Origin: Paractinoplanes ovalisporus
Lineage (GTDB): Bacteria > Actinomycetota > Actinomycetes > Mycobacteriales > Micromonosporaceae
DNA length: 64,000 bases
Reading direction: 5' to 3'
Assembly: GCF_016834655.1 (NCBI RefSeq)
Contig: NZ_JAENHP010000004.1
Location: forward strand, 124,001 to 188,000
Both the position numbers and the translations under genes were made by a program. The notes below the pieces were generated by a model. It saw only the letters and a list, made by a program, of their open reading frames with translations. It made no database searches and was not told the DNA's origin. This document shows positions 60,210 to 64,000 of this stretch, piece by piece. Position 1 is the stretch's first letter. Every line of letters starts with the position of its first letter.

Positions 60210-60231
60210 GATCTGGGCCCGGATCTGGGCC
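60210..60231 (+). repeat. Right arm-type repeats (GATCTGGGCC)
   Basis: Two direct copies of GATCTGGGCC (60210-60219, 60222-60231) just after the int stop, matching the left-end copies at 50521-50540. Confidence 0.6.
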
Positions 60232-60253
60232 GAAAAATCTTGGTATCGCATCG

Positions 60254-60269
60254 GGCCTGCTCACAGGCC
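60254..60269 (-). terminator. Substitute terminator for tRNA-Ala
   Basis: GGCCTG/CAGGCC hairpin with a CTCA loop, reading leftward from the tRNA 3' end. It is inside the element, so it replaces the displaced chromosomal terminator. Confidence 0.5.
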
Positions 60270-60275
60270 TTCTCT

Positions 60276-60305
60276 TGTGGAGCCCAGGGGACTTGAACCC
60301 CTAAC
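60276..60305. repeat. Right attachment site, 30-bp direct repeat
   Basis: Identical to 50399-50428 and part of the intact tRNA-Ala gene (T-arm and acceptor 3' half on the minus strand). Confidence 0.93.
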
Positions 60306-60350
60306 CCCCGCCTTGCAAAGGCGGTGCTCTGCCAGTTGAGCTAGGGCCCC
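60278..60350 (-). tRNA. tRNA-Ala (TGC anticodon), integration target
   Basis: A 73-base tRNA. The acceptor stem is GGGGCCC/GGGCTCC with a wobble, the D-arm AGCTCAACTGGCAGAGC, the anticodon loop TTTGCAA gives TGC, and the T-arm is GGGGTTCAAGTCCCC. CCA is not encoded. The 3' end was restored by the element's own copy or kept by the crossover; the tRNA is intact. Confidence 0.96.
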
Positions 60351-60368
60351 CAAACAACCAACCAACAG

Positions 60369-60497
60369 TTACCGAAGGTCAGGAGCGGTAGTCGCCTCAT
60401 GCCAGAGCGCCCGCTCATCACTGGACGCCTTGACCTTCTTGAAGATAAGGGCAGCCGCCCCCACCACACCAGCAACAATCAGGAGCTTCTTGAACAT
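60369..60497 (-). CDS. DLW-39-like micro-protein
   Basis: A 42-residue protein (MFKKLLIVAGVVGAAALIF, then KKVKASSDERALWHEATT and a short tail) with a membrane-like helix and a tail with ALWHEAT that matches the DLW-39 type found next to gyrA tRNAs in actinobacteria. The ATG at 60497 follows TAGGAGAGCTAG, a strong ribosome site. It lies between tRNA-Ala and tRNA-Ile on their strand. Function is unknown. Confidence 0.8.
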   Translation of the reverse strand: MFKKLLIVAGVVGAAALIFKKVKASSDERALWHEATTAPDLR

Positions 60498-60612
60498 CTA
60501 GCTCTCCTAGGATGCGGCCGACCAAAAGCAGTAGTTCTTGCTTCGTGGCGAGGCCCCCGATGTGGCCGAAGGCCACGAGTCACCACCGTGACCGACCCGC
60601 GAAGAGCGGCCA

Positions 60613-60650
60613 CCGCACCGTGGGGTTTCAGGGGGCTCGGCCCCCTGAGC
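60613..60650 (-). repeat. tRNA-downstream repeat, copy 2
   Basis: An inverted copy of 13723-13760 with one mismatch. It lies past the tRNA-Ile hairpin in the same sense relative to its tRNA. The surrounding 60498-60700 has no gene. Confidence 0.8.
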
Positions 60651-60670
60651 CAGCATGACGAGCGGTCACC

Positions 60671-60689
60671 GTCTGCGCTTTCCGCAGAC
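60671..60689 (-). terminator. Hairpin downstream of tRNA-Ile
   Basis: GTCTGCG pairs with CGCAGAC around a 5-base loop, 20 bases past the tRNA 3' end; outer ACGAGCGG/CCGCTCGT arms extend the stem. Confidence 0.65.
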
Positions 60690-60708
60690 AAAGAACACCC
60701 GCCGCTCG

Positions 60709-60782
60709 TGGGGCTAGCTGGAATCGAACCAGCGACCTCAGAGTTATCAGCTCTGCGCTCTAACCGACTGAGCTATAGCCCC
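60709..60782 (-). tRNA. tRNA-Ile (GAT anticodon)
   Basis: A 74-base tRNA: acceptor GGGGCTA/TAGCCCC, D-arm AGCTCAGTCGGTTAGAGC, anticodon loop CTGATAA, T-arm CTGGTTCGATTCCAG. Downstream of the DUF3566 gene, as in other actinobacteria. Confidence 0.97.
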
Positions 60783-60861
60783 TCAAGTGCGACACCGAAG
60801 GTTACCGCACAGGGTCGGGAGCCACCAAAACGGGGGTGGCCCCCTGACCCGTGTTCGTCGG

Positions 60862-61737
60862 TCAGTCCCGCTCGGCCAGGGTCAGCTCGACCCCGCCCAC
60901 CAGGTCGGCGCAGACGTTGTAGATGAACGCACCGAGCGTGGCCAGCGCGGTGAACAGCACCACGTTGACCGCGCCGATCAGCATCGACGTGCCGATGACG
61001 CCCCAGGCGGTGATCTGGAAGCCGCCGCTGGACGACCCGTTCTCACTGCCGGTGGCGGTCACCAGCTCTTTGAGGCTGGTGTTGACCTCGCCCCAGACAC
61101 CCATGGCGTCGAGTGCGAGATAGAGCACCGAGGTGGCCACGACCACGACGATGAACAGCACCACAGACACGGCGAACGAGAACTTCATCACGGACCAGGG
61201 GTCGATCCGCTTGAGGTTGAGCCGGGCCCGCCGGGGACCACGCGCGGCCGCCGACGTGACCGTGGACCGCGCCGACCGGACCGCCTCGGTGACCCGGGCC
61301 GCGCCGACCGCGGCGGAACCGGTGGCTCCGCCGGGAACGCTGGCCGGGCGGGCCGCCTTGGCCGGTTCTCCGCCGGGCCGCTGCTGCGGGCCGGCCGGGG
61401 CGCCGGGTTTGTTGCCGGCCGGCGGCACGCTGACCCGGCCCGAGCTGCTGCCGGGGGCCGCGCCCTTGCCCTTGGTGACGGTCGGCACGCTGGCCGAACC
61501 CTTCACGCCCCCACCGGGACGCTTCGAGTCTTGACCGTCGTGGTCGGCGGGCGGCTCACCCGGCGGCGGGGCCATGCCCGGCGCGCGGGTGAACTTCGGC
61601 GTGGCCGGGGCGTCAGCGGGGGCTGCCGCACGAGCCGCGGCGCCGGCTCCGTTCGGGGCGGCGCCGTCTTTCTTGGCCGCCTCGTTCGGAGTCGCTGAGC
61701 CTCCCGTGGCCCCCGACTTCGCCTGTGTCTCCGGCAT
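60862..61737 (-). CDS. DUF3566 membrane protein
   Basis: A 291-residue protein with a long Ala/Gly/Pro-rich cytoplasmic start and a C-terminal DUF3566 domain (about 175-291): RIDPWSVMKFSFAVSVVLFIVVVVATSVLY, VWGEVNTSLKELV and the second helix GTSMLIGAVNVVLFTALATLGAFIYN. The family is always found beside gyrA in actinobacteria; function is unknown. ATG 61737 (AGGA upstream) is preferred over TTG 61740. It lies 3 bases after the gyrA stop. Confidence 0.92.
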   Translation of the reverse strand: MPETQAKSGATGGSATPNEAAKKDGAAPNGAGAAARAAAPADAPATPKFTRAPGMAPPPGEPPADHDGQDSKRPGGGVKGSASVPTVTKGKGAAPGSSSGRVSVPPAGNKPGAPAGPQQRPGGEPAKAARPASVPGGATGSAAVGAARVTEAVRSARSTVTSAAARGPRRARLNLKRIDPWSVMKFSFAVSVVLFIVVVVATSVLYLALDAMGVWGEVNTSLKELVTATGSENGSSSGGFQITAWGVIGTSMLIGAVNVVLFTALATLGAFIYNVCADLVGGVELTLAERD

Positions 61738-61740
61738 CAA

Positions 61741-64000
61741 CTAGTCCTGTTCGTCAGGCTCGTCGGCATTGCGAGCAAGCGCCACGATGGTTACACCTTC
61801 TGGGAGGTCCATCAGCTTGACCCCCATTGTGTTCCGATCCCGCGTGCGCCGTACAGGCTTCACGGGAGTCCGGATGACACCACCATTGCTGGTGATGGCA
61901 AATAGTTCATCCTCCGGGTCGATCACGAGTGCCCCCACCAGTCCACCACGGCGCTCCGTGATCTTCGCGGTGAGGACGCCCTTGCCGCCCCGGCCCTGCA
62001 CGGGATATTCCTCGATCGGCGTCCGCTTCGCATACCCACCGTCGGTGGCGACCAACACATCCATGCCCTCCCGGACCACTTCCATGGCCAGGAGCTCGTC
62101 GCTGCCGCTGAAGCGCATGCCGATGACGCCCGAGGTGGCCCTACCCATAGGACGCAGCGCCTCGTCGGTTGCGTTGAATCGGATCGCCTGAGCATTTTTG
62201 GAGACGAGCAGAAGATCGTTCTCCGGTGCCGCCAGCGTCGCGCCCACCAACTCGTCGTCCTCCCGCAGGTTGATGGCGATGATGCCACCGCTGCGGTTGG
62301 AGTCAAATTCCTCGAGCCGGGTCTTCTTCACGAGCCCATTCTTGGTGGCGAGCACAAGGTACGGCTCGACCTGGTAGTTCGGGATCTGGATGACCTGGGC
62401 GATGTGCTCGTCGGGCTGGAACGCGAGCAGGTTCGCGACGTGCTGACCCTTGGCCACCCGGGCCGCCTCGGGAAGCTCGTACGTCTTGGCCCGATAGACG
62501 CGGCCCTTGTTCGTGAAGAACAGGATCCAGTCGTGGGTCGAGATCACGAAGAAGTGCGACACGATGTCGTCCTGCCGCAGCGTGGCGCCGCTCACACCCT
62601 TGCCGCCGCGCTTCTGCGAGCGGTAGAGGTCGACCTTGGTGCGCTTCGCGTATCCCGTACGTGTGATGGTCACCACAACGTCTTCGCGGGTGATGAGGTC
62701 TTCCATCGAGACCTCGCCGTCGAACGGGATGATCTGCGTACGACGCTCGTCGCCGTACTTCTGCACGATCTCGCCGAGCTCCTCGGAGACGATCGCCCGC
62801 TGCCGCTCCGGCTTGGCCAGGATGTCCTTGAGGTCGGCGATCTCGAGCTCGATCTTGGCCAGCTCGTCGATGATGCGCTGGCGCTCGAGGGCGGCCAGGC
62901 GGCGCAGCTGCATGTCGAGGATCGCGGTGGCCTGCACCTCGTCGACGTCGAGCAGCTGCATCAGGCCCTGACGCGAGTCTTCGACCGTCGGCGAGCGCCG
63001 GATCAGGGCGATGACCTCGTCGAGCATGTCGAGCGCCTTGACCAGGCCGCGCAGGATGTGGGCGCGCTCCTCGGCCTTGCGCAGACGGAAGGCCGTACGC
63101 CTGCGGATGACCTCGATCTGGTGGTCGACGTAGTAGCGGATGAACTGGGCCAGGTTCAGCGTGCGGGGCACGCCGTCGACCAGGGCCAGCATGTTCGCGC
63201 CGAACGTCTCCTGCAGCTGGGTGTGCTTGTAGAGGTTGTTGAGCACCACCTTGGCGACCGCGTCCCGCTTGAGGACGATGATCAACCGCATTCCCGTACG
63301 CCCGGACGACTCGTCCTTGATGTCGGCGATGCCGGTGAGCTTGCCCTCCTTGACCAGCTCGGCCACGCGTTCGGCCAGGTTGTCGGGGTTGACCTGGTAG
63401 GGCAGCTCGGTGACGACCAGCTGGGGACGGCCGCGCGGGTCCTCCTCGACCTCGACCACGGCCCGCATGCGGATCGAGCCGCGGCCGGTGCGGTACGCGT
63501 CCTGGATCGCCTGCCGGCCCACGATCAGCCCGTACGTCGGGAAGTCGGGACCCTGGACGAGCTCGAGCATCGCTTCGAGCGCGGTCGCCTCGTCGGAGTC
63601 CGGGTTGTCGAGCTGCCACTGCACGGCGGCCGCGATCTCGCGCAGGTTGTGCGGCGGGATCTTGGTGGCCATGCCGACGGCGATGCCCTCGGAGCCGTTG
63701 ACCAGCAGGTTCGGGAAGCGCGCGGGCAGGATCGTCGGTTCCTGCGTACGACCGTCGTAGTTGTCCTGCATGTCGACGGTGTCTTCGTCGATGTCCCGCA
63801 GCATCTCCATGGCGAGAGGCGAGAGCTTCGACTCGGTGTAGCGCATGGCCGCCGGCGGGTCGTTGCCGGGCGAGCCGAAGTTGCCGTTGCCGTCGATCAG
63901 CGGATAGCGCAGCGACCACGGCTGGCCCATGCGCACCAGGGCGTCGTAGATCGACGAGTCGCCGTGGGGGTGGTAGTTGCCCATCACGTCGCCGACGACG
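61741..64000 (-). CDS. gyrA: DNA gyrase subunit A, missing the N-terminus
   Basis: About 753 codons of gyrA lie in the window; the start lies beyond the right edge. The visible part begins in [19 protein letters not shown] (quinolone-determining region with the usual Ser and Asp), contains the catalytic Tyr in AAMRYTES, the coiled-coil tower and the six-bladed C-terminal domain with the GyrA box QKRGGKG. The C-terminus ends in an acidic tail (NADEPDEQD). GyrA cuts and religates DNA in negative supercoiling. It is the first gene of the gyrA/DUF3566/tRNA stretch read leftward. Confidence 0.97.
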   Translation of the reverse strand, partial: VVGDVMGNYHPHGDSSIYDALVRMGQPWSLRYPLIDGNGNFGSPGNDPPAAMRYTESKLSPLAMEMLRDIDEDTVDMQDNYDGRTQEPTILPARFPNLLVNGSEGIAVGMATKIPPHNLREIAAAVQWQLDNPDSDEATALEAMLELVQGPDFPTYGLIVGRQAIQDAYRTGRGSIRMRAVVEVEEDPRGRPQLVVTELPYQVNPDNLAERVAELVKEGKLTGIADIKDESSGRTGMRLIIVLKRDAVAKVVLNNLYKHTQLQETFGANMLALVDGVPRTLNLAQFIRYYVDHQIEVIRRRTAFRLRKAEERAHILRGLVKALDMLDEVIALIRRSPTVEDSRQGLMQLLDVDEVQATAILDMQLRRLAALERQRIIDELAKIELEIADLKDILAKPERQRAIVSEELGEIVQKYGDERRTQIIPFDGEVSMEDLITREDVVVTITRTGYAKRTKVDLYRSQKRGGKGVSGATLRQDDIVSHFFVISTHDWILFFTNKGRVYRAKTYELPEAARVAKGQHVANLLAFQPDEHIAQVIQIPNYQVEPYLVLATKNGLVKKTRLEEFDSNRSGGIIAINLREDDELVGATLAAPENDLLLVSKNAQAIRFNATDEALRPMGRATSGVIGMRFSGSDELLAMEVVREGMDVLVATDGGYAKRTPIEEYPVQGRGGKGVLTAKITERRGGLVGALVIDPEDELFAITSNGGVIRTPVKPVRRTRDRNTMGVKLMDLPEGVTIVALARNADEPDEQD

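Larger units (their letters stand above)
50399..60305. mobile_element. Integrated AICE-type element (pSAM2-like) in tRNA-Ala
   Basis: Bounded by a 30-bp perfect direct repeat (50399-50428 and 60276-60305), the right copy being the 3' end of tRNA-Ala. It carries int, xis-like and rep genes in one rightward operon, a GntR/PP2C/Nudix/small-protein leftward operon, a small membrane gene and a membrane cargo gene. No FtsK/TraSA translocase and no Spd-type spread genes are found in its 9.9 kb. The int gene abuts the intact tRNA, as usual for AICEs. Confidence 0.9.

Noticed and set aside
60399..60926. 175-codon rightward frame over tRNA-Ile and the DLW-39 gene
   Set aside because: It overlaps RNA genes and a micro-protein with a strong ribosome site on the other strand; part of its product is translated repeat.

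Overview
This GC-rich window comes from an actinomycete, most likely a member of the Micromonosporaceae close to Actinoplanes. That placement rests on the high G+C, many GTG/TTG starts, DUF397/XRE pairs, a class E sortase, chaplins, a pSAM2-type integrated element and the gyrA/pknB neighbourhood. The taxonomy is inferred from protein style and synteny and was not tested by search.

Layout. 1-13664 is the conserved cell-division and Ser/Thr-kinase block: the crgA start (cut by the window edge), a rightward DUF881/sortase/small-membrane/trpG operon, then the leftward operon fhaA-fhaB-pstP-rodA-pbpA-pknA-pknB, whose genes overlap by 4 bp or lie within about 35 bp of each other, and a tRNA-Leu. 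13665-24271 holds a GT26 glycosyltransferase, unknown membrane proteins, a DUF397/XRE pair, a PASTA membrane protein, a GCS2 ligase and a yceI/marR divergent pair. 24515-35752 has an XRE-ATPase-TPR regulator and a leucine/isovalerate-type catabolic cluster (acyl-CoA dehydrogenase, carboxyltransferase, stand-alone biotin carboxylase, HMG-CoA lyase, TetR regulator), split by a five-repeat chaplin-like gene and a secreted companion. 35750-40236 is a translationally coupled pair, an HSP90-family chaperone and a 920-residue TPR protein. 40304-50292 is ordinary chromosome: rhodanese, SGNH hydrolase, proS, CBS protein, sufE, DsbA/FrnE-like protein, a parS-like site, YbaK, Nudix, cyclopropane-fatty-acid synthase, an HTH protein and a DUF6461 lipoprotein.

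50399-60305 is a 9.9-kb integrated element of the AICE (pSAM2) type in the 3' end of tRNA-Ala, bounded by a 30-bp direct repeat. It carries an integrase, an excisionase-like gene, a rolling-circle type replication initiator in a tightly coupled rightward operon, and a leftward operon of a GntR repressor, a PP2C-like phosphatase, a Nudix protein and a small Cys/His protein. A family of GACGT/ACGTC palindromes probably binds the repressor. No FtsK-like translocase is visible, so it looks mobilizable rather than self-transmissible. One membrane protein gene of unknown function is its clearest cargo.

60278-64000 returns to chromosome: tRNA-Ala, a DLW-39-like micro-protein, tRNA-Ile, a DUF3566 membrane protein and the 3' three-quarters of gyrA. 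Together with the parS-like site this places the window near oriC.
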